Shown here: one piece after another, positions 22,696 through 31,390 of the stretch | How positions within the stretch are numbered: position 1 is the stretch's first letter | How the letters are laid out: each line of letters opens with the position of its first letter | Notes under the pieces: model-generated | Seen by the model: the letters and a program-made list of their open reading frames with translations, nothing else | What the model was told of the DNA's origin: nothing | Databases searched by the model: none | Assembly: GCA_017883385.1 (NCBI GenBank) | Contig: JADGNQ010000009.1 | Span: 20,339-84,338 of the forward strand | Source: Candidatus Sulfotelmatobacter sp. | GTDB lineage: Bacteria > Acidobacteriota > Terriglobia > Terriglobales > Acidobacteriaceae | Direction: 5' to 3' | DNA: 64,000 nucleotides | Made by a program: the position numbers and the translations under genes

Positions 22696-25600
22696 ATGGA
22701 TAGGATGCCGGAGGTTCGCGGGGTAAGCAATGGGGGAGCAGAGCAACTGGCGCCGAATGACTTTCGGCTGGCGGTGGCGGCCGAGCTCATTGCGAGCAAC
22801 GGAGAAGTTCTCGGCAAGGCGGTGGTTCTCTCGCCGAATATTGCGGTTACGACTTCGAGGGTGGCGACTTCGGCGCGGGACCGGGCTGCAACCGTCCCCT
22901 CAGTTTCGCCCGCCAATCCTCCTACTGCTTTTGGGCCACTCGGGCTCGCGTTTCCGCAGTTTGCAAACATCCACGCGTTATCCGCAACAATCCACGCCAT
23001 TGACGACGACCTCCGCTTCGCAGTGTTCGGCATCTCCGGGCGGCTGCCATTGCCAGTTTCATCAAGCTTATTGGGAACTGGAGAGCTGCCCGCGGACGTC
23101 GCTGAATGTTCCGTGGTGTACGCTAACGATCCACAAAAAGCCTTCTTTCGGATCTCCGGGCAAATGGAGAATTCCCCAGATCAATCCAAGTTCTACCTCT
23201 ACCTGGCGACCTTGCCGACCGACCACTCGCAACTAATTGGAGCTCCGGTTTTTTTCGAGAGCCGGCTGGTCGGCATTGTCGTGGGTGGGCCGTCGCGCTC
23301 TGTCTCGGGAGCCTTCATCGTTGGGGCGTTGAGCGTTCGGGGAATGGCGTTGAGCAAGGTGACGTCGGCGGTTCGGGTGCTTCTACCGTGGATCAATGAT
23401 GAGCCGGGAATAAGCCCCTCGGCCATACCAGAGAGGGGATCGGGAGAGCGTACGACCTCCCCCGTGTTCGCACAGAACGCGAACGCGAGGGCACCGGCAG
23501 AAGCAGCGGGGACCGCGACCGCCGAGGAAAGTAAGGATGAAACAGGCGCAGCCAGTGCGCCGGTGTCGGCGACGCTGGCGGCCACTCCCAACAAGGAATC
23601 CGAACCGGCACCGTCTGATTTGTCAGATGCGGACTTGTTTGACCGGCTGAGTCCATCGGCGCGGAGGGTTTTTGAGCGGGCGATGGGGATGCTCTCGCAG
23701 GCTAGGGTACGCAGCCGGGACAAGCTGCACATGGAATTCTTGATAGCAGGCCTTTTCGATAGCTGGAGGGCATTCTTCGCCGCCGCCAATGTCGACGGTG
23801 CGGAGCTGCGGAGAGTCATCAAAGGCACGGCCGGAACGCAGATTCCGCTGGACTATCAGACCGTCCCGCTCGACAAGCTGCCGGAAATGTCAAAGCACGT
23901 GCGCGAGGCAGTGTTGGAGGCGGTGAAGTACGCTCGCGAGCGCAAGTCGCCAAAGATTTGGCGAACGGATCTTCTCTATGGAGCGCTGTCGGTCTCCGAT
24001 TGCCGGATGATCAAGGCGCTGTACGATCTAGGCCTCCATAAAGAGAAGATTCGACCTGACGAAGCGGCGGACGAAGAGAGAAGCGAAGCAATCGAAGAGT
24101 TGCCTGGCGCGGAGGCTCCGAATGCGAGCGTGGCTGAGCAGGGCGCGGAGCTGAAGTTCCCGGGATATGCGGATCTGCCGGCGACGGCGGCGAACCCGAC
24201 GCCGAAGGTGGCGTCCGATCTTTGGTGCGAGGCGGACCGGTTGGGGTATGAGGCGTACGCGCGGACCATTGCGAGCCTTATCACGCACAAGGAGACCGTG
24301 GCGCCGCTGACGATTGGGATCAAAGCGCCGTGGGGAGTGGGCAAGACTTCACTGATGAAGCGGGTGCAGCATCTGCTGGATGGATATGCGGAACTCAGCG
24401 AGCGCAGCCGGATTGGAATTCTGCAGGAGGGGCAGCTTCCGAAGGTGACCTTGGGGGAACTGTTAGAGGAACTCAAGGGAAGTTCCAAGCCGACGAAGCT
24501 GGAAGCGAAGCGGAGCAAGGAAGGGGAATCATACGGGCTGCCGCCGCGGACCACGGTTTGGTTCAACGCGTGGAAATACCAGACGAGTGAACAGATCTGG
24601 GCGGGGATGGCGCATTGCATCATCAGCCAGGTGACGGCGCGGATGGATGTGAAGGAGCGGGAGCTGTTCTGGCTGCGGCTGCACGCGCGGCGGATCAACG
24701 TGGCGGAAGTGCGGCACAAGATCTATGAGATGGTCACGCGGCAGATGGTACCGCTGGCGCTGTTGGTCCTGGCGGGATGCGCGATCGCCTTCTGGATTGC
24801 GGCTGTGGCTCCCATGGGCGTGCCCTGGCGATACGTGATCCGTGGAGTCTCGGTGTTATTGGGCGCGTACAGCATGCGGAAGGAGTGGGGAAGCAAGCTG
24901 GGCGAGAAAGCGGCAGGGACGGTACGCGAGCTGATTCGCGAACCGGATTACGAAGGGAAGATGGGATACCTGCACCTAGTGGAATCGGACATTCGAGAGG
25001 TGCTGCAACTGGCGACGGAAGCGTCGATGACGAAGGAAAAACCGAACGGCGATCCGCTGGTGGTGTTTGTGGATGACCTGGATCGCTGCGCGCCGAACAA
25101 GGTTGCAGAGGTGGTGGAGGCGATCAATCTGTTTCTGTGTGGCGACTATCCCAACTGCGTTTTTGTGCTGGCGATGGAGCCAGGGATGGTGGCAGCGGCG
25201 CTGGAGGTGGCGAACAAAGATGTGATTGAGAAAGCGCAGGAGATGGGATTTACGGACCCAGCAGTGCCGGTGGGCTGGCGATTCATGGAGAAGATTGTGC
25301 AGCTGCCGATCACGATTCCCCCGCCGACTAAAGGCGGAAGAAAGTCGTACGTGGAATCGCTGACGGGATTTCGGGAATGGAATGCAGCGTTCGCTCAGAT
25401 TCTGGAGAATGGGTTGGACGCGCCCGACCGAGGCCTGGGGATCGGCCTGGCGGCTGTTTCAAGAATCAAGGAGATGGCAACGCAGCAGGGGGCCGAACCC
25501 AAGCCGCTGGACGAAACGGAAGTGAAGCAGTACATGGGCGAGCTGGAGGGCCGGAGTCTGGGAGAAGTGGAGGCGAAGAGCGCAAAGGCGCTGGCGGAGG

Positions 25601-26130
25601 CTGCGCCCGAAAAGCGGCGTGCGGCGGCCGAAGCCAGCAAACGGATGTACGCGCAAACCTTCAGCGAGCGGGATCCGGCGATGGCCGAGTTCGTGAATGA
25701 AGTGGCGGATCTGGTGGACGGGAATCCGCGGCAGATCAAGAGGTATGTGAACGTGTTTCGCTTTTACAGCACGCTGCGGCACAGCTTGCGCGTGGATGGA
25801 ACGGTGGCAGCGGATGAGCTGCCGTCGGATAGAGTGCTGGCAAAGTTTGTGGCCCTGAGCATTCAGTGGCCGCATGCGGTGGATTGTTTGCGAGTGCGGA
25901 AGGATGCGAAAGCCGGGACGGCGAACGGACACAAGGTGACAGTGCTGGAGCTGCTGGAGTCGGAGAGCAGGAAGCCTGCGACCGATATCGCCGCCACCGA
26001 TGAGGCATGGGAGAAATATGTTGGGAAGGACGGTCTGGGGCTAGGAACATGGGCGGCCAAACGGACGTTCCGGGAGTTTATGGCGCGGGGGGAATCGCTG
26101 TGTCAGAAAGAGGGGCATGGGTTGTGGTGA
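22696..26130 (+). CDS. Pseudo-trypsin / Clp-N / KAP-type P-loop NTPase between parA and parB
   Basis: About 1144 residues. Residues about 22-240 resemble a trypsin-like fold (GKAVVLSPNIAVTTSRVA, IDDDLRFAVF, SQLIGAPVFFESRLVGIVVG). The His and Ser positions read Arg and Ile, so it looks inactive. A linker rich in Ala and Glu follows. Residues about 314-450 match two Clp-N repeats (LSPSARRVFERAMGMLSQAR; VREAVLEAVKYARERKSPKI). A KAP-like NTPase follows: Walker A APWGVGKTS (K550), membrane helices about 685-728 inserted between the Walker motifs, and Walker B VVFVDDLDRC (D793). The C-terminus carries NPRQIKRYVNVFRFY, typical of KAP. I chose the ATG at 22696 because the frame upstream runs through a REP repeat. 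Its role is unknown; the domain mix resembles membrane-tethered STAND/KAP conflict proteins. Confidence 0.8.
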   Translation: MDRMPEVRGVSNGGAEQLAPNDFRLAVAAELIASNGEVLGKAVVLSPNIAVTTSRVATSARDRAATVPSVSPANPPTAFGPLGLAFPQFANIHALSATIHAIDDDLRFAVFGISGRLPLPVSSSLLGTGELPADVAECSVVYANDPQKAFFRISGQMENSPDQSKFYLYLATLPTDHSQLIGAPVFFESRLVGIVVGGPSRSVSGAFIVGALSVRGMALSKVTSAVRVLLPWINDEPGISPSAIPERGSGERTTSPVFAQNANARAPAEAAGTATAEESKDETGAASAPVSATLAATPNKESEPAPSDLSDADLFDRLSPSARRVFERAMGMLSQARVRSRDKLHMEFLIAGLFDSWRAFFAAANVDGAELRRVIKGTAGTQIPLDYQTVPLDKLPEMSKHVREAVLEAVKYARERKSPKIWRTDLLYGALSVSDCRMIKALYDLGLHKEKIRPDEAADEERSEAIEELPGAEAPNASVAEQGAELKFPGYADLPATAANPTPKVASDLWCEADRLGYEAYARTIASLITHKETVAPLTIGIKAPWGVGKTSLMKRVQHLLDGYAELSERSRIGILQEGQLPKVTLGELLEELKGSSKPTKLEAKRSKEGESYGLPPRTTVWFNAWKYQTSEQIWAGMAHCIISQVTARMDVKERELFWLRLHARRINVAEVRHKIYEMVTRQMVPLALLVLAGCAIAFWIAAVAPMGVPWRYVIRGVSVLLGAYSMRKEWGSKLGEKAAGTVRELIREPDYEGKMGYLHLVESDIREVLQLATEASMTKEKPNGDPLVVFVDDLDRCAPNKVAEVVEAINLFLCGDYPNCVFVLAMEPGMVAAALEVANKDVIEKAQEMGFTDPAVPVGWRFMEKIVQLPITIPPPTKGGRKSYVESLTGFREWNAAFAQILENGLDAPDRGLGIGLAAVSRIKEMATQQGAEPKPLDETEVKQYMGELEGRSLGEVEAKSAKALAEAAPEKRRAAAEASKRMYAQTFSERDPAMAEFVNEVADLVDGNPRQIKRYVNVFRFYSTLRHSLRVDGTVAADELPSDRVLAKFVALSIQWPHAVDCLRVRKDAKAGTANGHKVTVLELLESESRKPATDIAATDEAWEKYVGKDGLGLGTWAAKRTFREFMARGESLCQKEGHGLW

Positions 26131-26135
26131 GGGGA

Positions 26136-26205
26136 GCCGAGCTTGCGCTCGGCGGACCCTTCGGCCTAGCTCAGGGCAGGCAGCCGGGGGCGGCTGTCCC
26201 CAAAT
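26136..26205. repeat. Compound palindromic repeat upstream of parB
   Basis: GCCGAGCTTGCGCTCGGC, then ACCCTTCGGCCTAGCTCAGGG, then CAGCCGGGGGCGGCTG. These are the same modules as those absorbed inside parB at 26521-26603. Confidence 0.65.
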
Positions 26206-26241
26206 TGGTTTGGGGGGCTGGAAAAACTTTAAGGAGAAACG

Positions 26242-27516
26242 ATGACGAATACGGTGGCGGCGGAGAATACGGCGGGGCGGGGGGAAAAAGAGAAGGTGGA
26301 GAAGCGGAGGGCGTTGGGCAGAGGGCTGGAGTCGTTGTTGCCGGGGCCGCGGGTGGTGGCTGGGACGGCTGGCCCAGGCGCTGTCGCGTCCCCACCCTTC
26401 GCAAAGAACGCGAAGGATGGGGCACCCACGGTTGTTGTTCGACCGGTGGGGCCTGTGGGCGAGGTGCTGGAGGGGACGATTCGGACTGAGGTGGAGGAGA
26501 CTGTTGGTGAGAGCACTGGGGCAGCCGAGCTTCGCTCGGCAAGTCCGGGTCTGAGACCCGGACCCACACTTGAAGGCGGACAGCCGGGGGCGGCTGTCCC
26601 CACATTCTCGTCACTCGCGGCGCGGGATTCTTCTGCGGTCGGCACGCCGGACGAGACCATCACGATTTATGCGCAGGCGGAATCGCGGATGCCGGGGAAT
26701 CTTGTCGTGAATGTTGAGCTGGAGGCTATCGACAAGAATCCGTACCAGACGCGGTATGAATTCGACGACGAGAAGCTGGAGGAGTTGGCGGAATCAATTC
26801 GGGCGAATGGGGTGGTGCAGCCGGTGCTGGTGCGTCCGGCGGAAGAGGAAGGGCGCTACGTTCTGATTCTGGGGGAGAGGCGTTGCCGGGCCTCGAAGAT
26901 GGCGGGCAGAACGACGGTGCCGGCGATGGTGAAGCGAGTTTCGGAGCAGCAGGCGGCCGAGATGACGATCATCGAAAATCTGCAGCGCGAGGATTTGAAC
27001 TGCATGGAGCAGGCGGAGGCGTTCCGGGTACTGAGCCAGGAATTCCATTTGACGCAGCAGCAGATTGGCGAGCGGGTGGGAATGTCGCGCGTGTCGGTGA
27101 CGAACTACATGCGGCTGCTCAAGTTGACCCAGCCCACGATGGAGCACGTGATCGCGGGACGGATCAGCTTCAGCGAGGCGCGGGAGTTGTTGAAGCTGGA
27201 AGACCCGATCACCATCGAGAAGGCGGCGGAGCAGGTGGTGAAGGAGCAGATGAAGTTCGAGCAAGTGGAAGCGCTGGTGATGCGGATGCAGGGCTGGCTC
27301 GATCCGATACCTGGGACGCCGGGGCAGGAGAAGAAGAAAAGCGGGGCGCGGTGGGTGGATCCGAATGTTCGAGCGGCGCAGATGGAGTTGGAGCGGACGC
27401 TAGGAGTGCGGGTGAGGATCCGGGACCGGAAGGGGAAGGGGAAGATTGTGATTGAGTATCACACGGTGGATGATTATGAGCGGGTGGTGGAGATGCTGAA
27501 GGGGAGGAAGGGTTAG
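26242..27516 (+). CDS. parB: Chromosome-partitioning protein ParB (Spo0J), with repeat-derived linker
   Basis: A protein of 424 residues. The N-terminus KRRALGRGLESLLP is the ParA-stimulating box. The ParB/Srx domain has the CTP-binding motif GERRCRA (about residue 211) and ENLQREDLN, followed by a helix-turn-helix (LTQQQIGERVGMSRVSVTNY) and a C-terminal dimerisation domain. ParB binds parS and slides as a CTP clamp. The linker between the N-terminal box and the core is long and contains two absorbed palindromic repeats (about residues 50-62 and 94-117). AAGGAG lies 5 nt before the ATG. It follows the KAP gene by 111 nt. Confidence 0.95.
   Translation: MTNTVAAENTAGRGEKEKVEKRRALGRGLESLLPGPRVVAGTAGPGAVASPPFAKNAKDGAPTVVVRPVGPVGEVLEGTIRTEVEETVGESTGAAELRSASPGLRPGPTLEGGQPGAAVPTFSSLAARDSSAVGTPDETITIYAQAESRMPGNLVVNVELEAIDKNPYQTRYEFDDEKLEELAESIRANGVVQPVLVRPAEEEGRYVLILGERRCRASKMAGRTTVPAMVKRVSEQQAAEMTIIENLQREDLNCMEQAEAFRVLSQEFHLTQQQIGERVGMSRVSVTNYMRLLKLTQPTMEHVIAGRISFSEARELLKLEDPITIEKAAEQVVKEQMKFEQVEALVMRMQGWLDPIPGTPGQEKKKSGARWVDPNVRAAQMELERTLGVRVRIRDRKGKGKIVIEYHTVDDYERVVEMLKGRKG
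26521..26603. repeat. Palindromic repeat absorbed into the parB linker
   Basis: GCCGAGCTTCGCTCGGC, GGGTCTGAGACCC and CAGCCGGGGGCGGCTG in series, translated in frame. A second element (GGGTGCCCC family) lies upstream within parB at 26385-26432. Confidence 0.75.
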
Positions 27517-27648
27517 CTTTTAGCTTTTAGCTTTTAGCTTTTAGCTTTTAGCTTTTAGCTTTTAGCTTTTAGCCTTTAGCCTTTAGCCTTTAGCCTTTAG
27601 CCTTTAGCCTTTAGCCTTTAGCTTTGAGCCTTTAGCTTTTGGCTTTTC
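27515..27648. repeat. Heptanucleotide tandem repeat after parB
   Basis: About 19 units of AGCTTTT, changing to AGCCTTT in the second half, begin inside the parB stop codon. It is a simple-sequence array, prone to slippage. Weaker related sequence (AGCTCTTAGCCTTTAG) occurs at 37347-37382. Confidence 0.9.
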
Positions 27649-27673
27649 GGGGCGGCTGCGGCCGCCTCTTTTA
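27649..27673 (+). terminator. Rho-independent terminator after parB
   Basis: GGCGGC-TGCG-GCCGCC is followed by TCTTTT, directly after the tandem array. Confidence 0.7.
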
Positions 27674-27700
27674 CTTTGCGGACGCGGGCGGAGGAATGGA

Positions 27701-29206
27701 ATGCACTTGGGAGAGACGAGATACGTTCGGAGCGTGATCATTGTGATGCTTTCGAGTGTGTTGATCGTCGTTGCGGTCGGCGCACAGGTTGTGCAGACGC
27801 AGCCGATTCGGCTGCATCCGCAGAATCCGCATTATTTTTTGTTTCAAGGCAAGGCGGTGGCGCTGATTACGAGCGGCGAACATTATGGGGCGGTGTTCAA
27901 TGCGGACTTCGACTATCGACGGTATCTGGACGCGCTCGCGGCGGGCGGGATGAATTACACGCGGCTGTTCGGCGGGTCTTATGTGGAGGTGCCGGGGAAA
28001 TCGTTTGGCATTGTGCGCAACGATTTGGCTCCGGCGGCGGGACGGTTTGTGGCGCCTTGGGCGCGGAGCGGGACTCCGGGGTACGCGGGCGGGGGAAACA
28101 AGTTTGATCTGTCAAAGTGGAATGCGGAGTACTTTACGCGGCTGCATGATTTTCTGGCGGAGGCTGCGCGGCGCGGGATCGTGGTCGAGATCACGCTGTT
28201 CTCTTCGCAGTATGGAGAGTTGCAGTGGAACGTGAGTCCGTTCAACCGGGCCAACAACATCGATCAGACGGAGGCCATCGATTGGAAGAAGGTGAACACT
28301 TTGGAGAACGGGAATGTTCTCGCGTATCAGGAACGGTATGCGCGAAAGCTGGTGCGGGAGGCGAATGCGTATCCGAACGTGATTTTCGAAATTGCCAATG
28401 AGCCGTGGTCGGACCGTCCGGTGCTGGCGGACGTGGTGAATCCGTATCTGTTTCCGCCGGGGTGGGACAAGTATCCGAATTCGGTTGATTTGCCGGATGA
28501 CTTGACGATGGCGTGGCAGGCGCGCGTGGCGGAGTGGATCACGAGTGAGGAGGCCGCTCTGCCCAAAAAGCATTTGATCGCGCAGAATTGCTGCAATTTT
28601 CTTTATCCGGTGCGGCAGGTGCTGGCGGGGGTTAGCGTGGTGAATTTTCACTATGCGTATCCGGAGGCGGCTTTGTTGAACTATGGGTTGGGGAAGGCGC
28701 TGTCTTATGACGAGAGCGGATTTCTTGGGCGGGAGGACGAGGTGTATGCGCGGCAGGCTTGGAACTTCATGCTGTCGGGTGGGAGCGTGTTCGACAGCCT
28801 GGACTATTCGTTCAGCGTGGGGCACGAAGATGGAAGCGATGCGGAGCCGAACGGGCCGGGCGGCGGAAGCGCGGAACTGCGGCGGAGGCTTCGCATCCTG
28901 AGCGAGTTTTTGCAGGGACTGCCGCTTTTGGAGTTGGCTCCGGATAATCACACGGTGAAGCATGCGGGGGGTGTTTATGCGCATCTGCTTTCCAGTCCGA
29001 AGGGCGAGTACGCCATGTATGTTGACGGGAACGGGCCGGCGGATCTGATACTGACGTTGCCGGCGGGGGAATATGCTGTCACGTGGGTGAATGTTTCTAC
29101 GGGCGAGAAGAGTGCGGGGGGCTTCCGGCACGTGGGAGGGGACAGGACGGTGAGGACTCCGGAGGCTCGGGGTGGGGTGGCGATGCGGCTTTCGCGGAAG
29201 CACTAG
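27701..29206 (+). CDS. Secreted clan-A glycoside hydrolase (GH5-like)
   Basis: A protein of 501 residues with a signal peptide (SVIIVMLSSVLIVVAVGAQ). The TIM-barrel glycosidase core has the acid/base Glu in IFEIANEPW (about residue 233) and the probable nucleophile Glu in LSYDESGFLG (about 338), about 100 residues apart as in clan GH-A. It opens with RLHPQNPHYFLFQGKAVALITSGEHYG, typical of cellulase-like or DUF4038-type enzymes. The C-terminal 110 residues form a beta-rich module. It probably cleaves a beta-linked polysaccharide outside the cytoplasm. The exact GH family and substrate are uncertain. Confidence 0.8.
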   Translation: MHLGETRYVRSVIIVMLSSVLIVVAVGAQVVQTQPIRLHPQNPHYFLFQGKAVALITSGEHYGAVFNADFDYRRYLDALAAGGMNYTRLFGGSYVEVPGKSFGIVRNDLAPAAGRFVAPWARSGTPGYAGGGNKFDLSKWNAEYFTRLHDFLAEAARRGIVVEITLFSSQYGELQWNVSPFNRANNIDQTEAIDWKKVNTLENGNVLAYQERYARKLVREANAYPNVIFEIANEPWSDRPVLADVVNPYLFPPGWDKYPNSVDLPDDLTMAWQARVAEWITSEEAALPKKHLIAQNCCNFLYPVRQVLAGVSVVNFHYAYPEAALLNYGLGKALSYDESGFLGREDEVYARQAWNFMLSGGSVFDSLDYSFSVGHEDGSDAEPNGPGGGSAELRRRLRILSEFLQGLPLLELAPDNHTVKHAGGVYAHLLSSPKGEYAMYVDGNGPADLILTLPAGEYAVTWVNVSTGEKSAGGFRHVGGDRTVRTPEARGGVAMRLSRKH

Positions 29207-29564
29207 CGCTTGGTGGTTGGGTGTGGGGAGAATCAAGATCGTTACGGGGCGTGGTCTGGCACAGCGTGTTTCGAGGCGTTTGGATCAGTGGAAGTGGGAC
29301 GATGCCGCACGAATTGGCTCGTTGGTGGGAGCACGTGGCGCTTAACGCGGCGAGTGTTTACTGTTCTGGTTCCTCATGAACTTAGCTTTTGAGTCTGGCG
29401 AGGATCCCCACTTCATGCAAATAACGCGAGGAATGGGGCCCCCTATCCGCTCTAGGAGTCAGTATCGTGGCCTTTCTTTCGCCCCTTCGGGGCTTGCTTA
29501 TCGTAGGCTGGCCACCCATGGCTTGCGCCATGGGCTGCATTCTTTCGCCGCTTCGCGGCTCTGC
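29207..29564. other. Repeat-rich spacer
   Basis: No gene is seen. A degenerate GGGTGCCCC-family element lies near 29403-29450 and a three-hairpin element at 29481-29559. Confidence 0.5.
29481..29559. repeat. Three-hairpin repeat, copy A
   Basis: GCCCC-TTC-GGGGC at 29481-29493, CCCATGGC-TTGC-GCCATGGG at 29515-29534 and GCCGC-TTC-GCGGC at 29547-29559. The spacers are 21 and 12 nt. Confidence 0.8.
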
Positions 29565-30959
29565 TTATGAGGCTCCGCTGGCCTTGAGCAATTCTGCTAG
29601 GCGATTTTTCACGGCGGAAGGGGCTTCCTGTTGTTGGGCTAACCACGCTAGGGTCCCATCTTCTATTTGTGCGCCGGCTTTGATTAAGGTCTCGATGATG
29701 GGGACATAGTCGGTTTCGGCATCGGCGTGGACGGCGGACCAGAGGGCTTGGCCGAGTGCGGTGGCGCCATAGGCATTCTTCGCTTCGAGGGATGCGCCTC
29801 GCTGGAGGAGCAGCTTGATCGTTTCCAACTGTCCGCCGCTTACCGCCCAGTGCAGGGCGGTTTGGCCGGTGTCGGCTTGGGTTTGCAGGGGGACACCGCG
29901 CTGCAGAAGGAATTCGACTACCTCGTTGCGCCCGAATTCACACGCCCACAAAAAGCCCCGCTCAACCTGCGCTCTGGTCGCATTCGCGTTCAAGGTGCTG
30001 GTTGCATCGAAGAAGGCTTTCACCACGTCGAGGCGGCCGACACCGGCGGCACCTTCCAAGTCGAGACGAGCACCGCGGGTCGATAGAAATTCGGCGGCGG
30101 GGCCGCGGCCATTGGCTAGGCAGGCGTCAACGATGAGTCCTTTTGTATAGCCTGGAGCCACAGCGCCGTCGACGGTTGCGCCCTGGTCGAGCAAGAGCTG
30201 CAGGAGCGCGTTCTGCACTCCGGCGCGCTCGGGATGGACGCTGGTTGCGACTAAGCCTAGTGTTGTCGATCCGCCGTAGACGTCGGCTACGGCGTTCACT
30301 TCGGCGCCGGCGCGGAGGAGAAGGCCGACAATCTGCATGATGTTTTTCGGAGTTTTTTGGCGGTATCCCTCGACGCCGTTGGCCGAGACGTAGTGCAGGA
30401 GAGTCGCCTGATGCTGGCGGGTGGAATGGGTGCGAATCAATTCTGGATTCTCGCGTAGCAGTTTTTCCAGCGTGGCTCTGTCGCCGGTAACGATTGCATC
30501 CGCGGCTCGTTCGAAAGTGCTGACTGGTGAACTCGCGCGCGCGATGGCTTCGAGATGCTTCACGAGCTTTGGCCAGCTTTCGAAACCGTGGGCGCGGGCG
30601 ATGACGAATTGGGCGGCGGAGAGGGTTGCGGTGTCGGATAGCCGAGCTTCGCTCGGCGGGACGGACCCTTCGGCTTCGCTCAGGGCAAGCTGCGTCCGTC
30701 CCCACGTGGTCTGTGGCAATTCTTTTCGCGCGAACTTTTCTAACTGATCTCTCCAGTGGTCGGGGCGCACAGGAAGTTGGGGAGTGAGGGTGAGGTCGGA
30801 GAGGCGGATTAAGGAATCGATCCAGCTGGCGGCCCAGGCGCGGACGGCTGCTGGGTCGTTCGAATGGGCAGCTTTGACCAGGTCTTTGGCGCGTTTCTTG
30901 TATTGCTCGAGGCTGGGGCGCGGTGGGAGTGGGAGGGCGTCCTGCGGATTGGGGAACAT
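29565..30959 (-). CDS. Ankyrin-repeat protein
   Basis: A soluble protein of 464 residues. The N-terminal third is helical (PRPSLEQYKKRAKDLVKAA; ARAHGFESWPKLVKHLEAI), a domain common before ankyrin repeats in this lineage. The rest has about six ankyrin units, clearest in GQTALHWAVSGGQLETIKLL and NPELIRTHSTRQHQATLLHY. Residues about 87-110 (LALSEAEGSVPPSEARLSD) come from a palindromic repeat at 30640-30706 absorbed in frame. AAGGAG lies 6 nt before the ATG. It probably mediates protein binding; the partner is unknown. Confidence 0.85.
   Translation of the reverse strand: MFPNPQDALPLPPRPSLEQYKKRAKDLVKAAHSNDPAAVRAWAASWIDSLIRLSDLTLTPQLPVRPDHWRDQLEKFARKELPQTTWGRTQLALSEAEGSVPPSEARLSDTATLSAAQFVIARAHGFESWPKLVKHLEAIARASSPVSTFERAADAIVTGDRATLEKLLRENPELIRTHSTRQHQATLLHYVSANGVEGYRQKTPKNIMQIVGLLLRAGAEVNAVADVYGGSTTLGLVATSVHPERAGVQNALLQLLLDQGATVDGAVAPGYTKGLIVDACLANGRGPAAEFLSTRGARLDLEGAAGVGRLDVVKAFFDATSTLNANATRAQVERGFLWACEFGRNEVVEFLLQRGVPLQTQADTGQTALHWAVSGGQLETIKLLLQRGASLEAKNAYGATALGQALWSAVHADAETDYVPIIETLIKAGAQIEDGTLAWLAQQQEAPSAVKNRLAELLKASGAS
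30640..30706. repeat. Palindromic repeat inside the ankyrin gene
   Basis: GCCGAGCTTCGCTCGGC is followed by GACCCTTCGGCTTCGCTCAGGGC, the same modules as at 26136 and 26521. It is translated on the minus strand. Confidence 0.7.
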
Positions 30960-31390
30960 ACGAAGCTCCTTTCAATTGCATGCCTGGAGTCCGCACGAAG
31001 TCAGGCTGAAAGAAGGTTCGTAGCCTTCGAAATTGTGAATCAGGTGGGCACGGCCCTTTCCGCGGACTGGAGGCGCCCTTCGCGCTCAGGGGGTCAGCAT
31101 AGCATTTCTCTGGGGCGAGTCGCGGAATGATTTCCTTTCGACGGCTCAGAGCACAGTGAGACGTAGGGGTCCTTCGACTGCGTGGCTGTGTCGCTTTGCG
31201 ACGCAGCCACTTCGCTCAGGATGACAACGGGTTTGGAACATAGTCTGACTCGACGTTGCATTTCACGCTTTGGGCGGAGTATTGTGCTCGGTTGTCGAGC
31301 AGTTCCCCACTTCTCGCAAAGAACGCGAGAAATGGGGCACCCGGGGAATCTCTAAGTTCTCACCTTTTAATTCACACTTTGGGGGGATTC
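30960..31390. other. Spacer with two repeat elements
   Basis: No gene is seen. A TCATCCTGAGC-family element lies at 31168-31235, with inner hairpin GTGGCTGTGTCGC..GACGCAGCCAC. A GGGTGCCCC-family palindrome lies at 31303-31347 (CCCCACTTCTCGC..GCGAGAAATGGGG). The oligopeptidase frame is open through the second element, but its signal peptide starts after it. Confidence 0.55.

Noticed and set aside
27515..27648. CRISPR-like array
   Set aside because: The units are 7 bp with no spacers; it is a simple tandem repeat and no cas genes are present.
28112..29236. Minus-strand open frame opposite the glycosidase
   Set aside because: Composition is Arg/His/Pro-rich with no domain, while the plus strand encodes a signal peptide and catalytic motifs.
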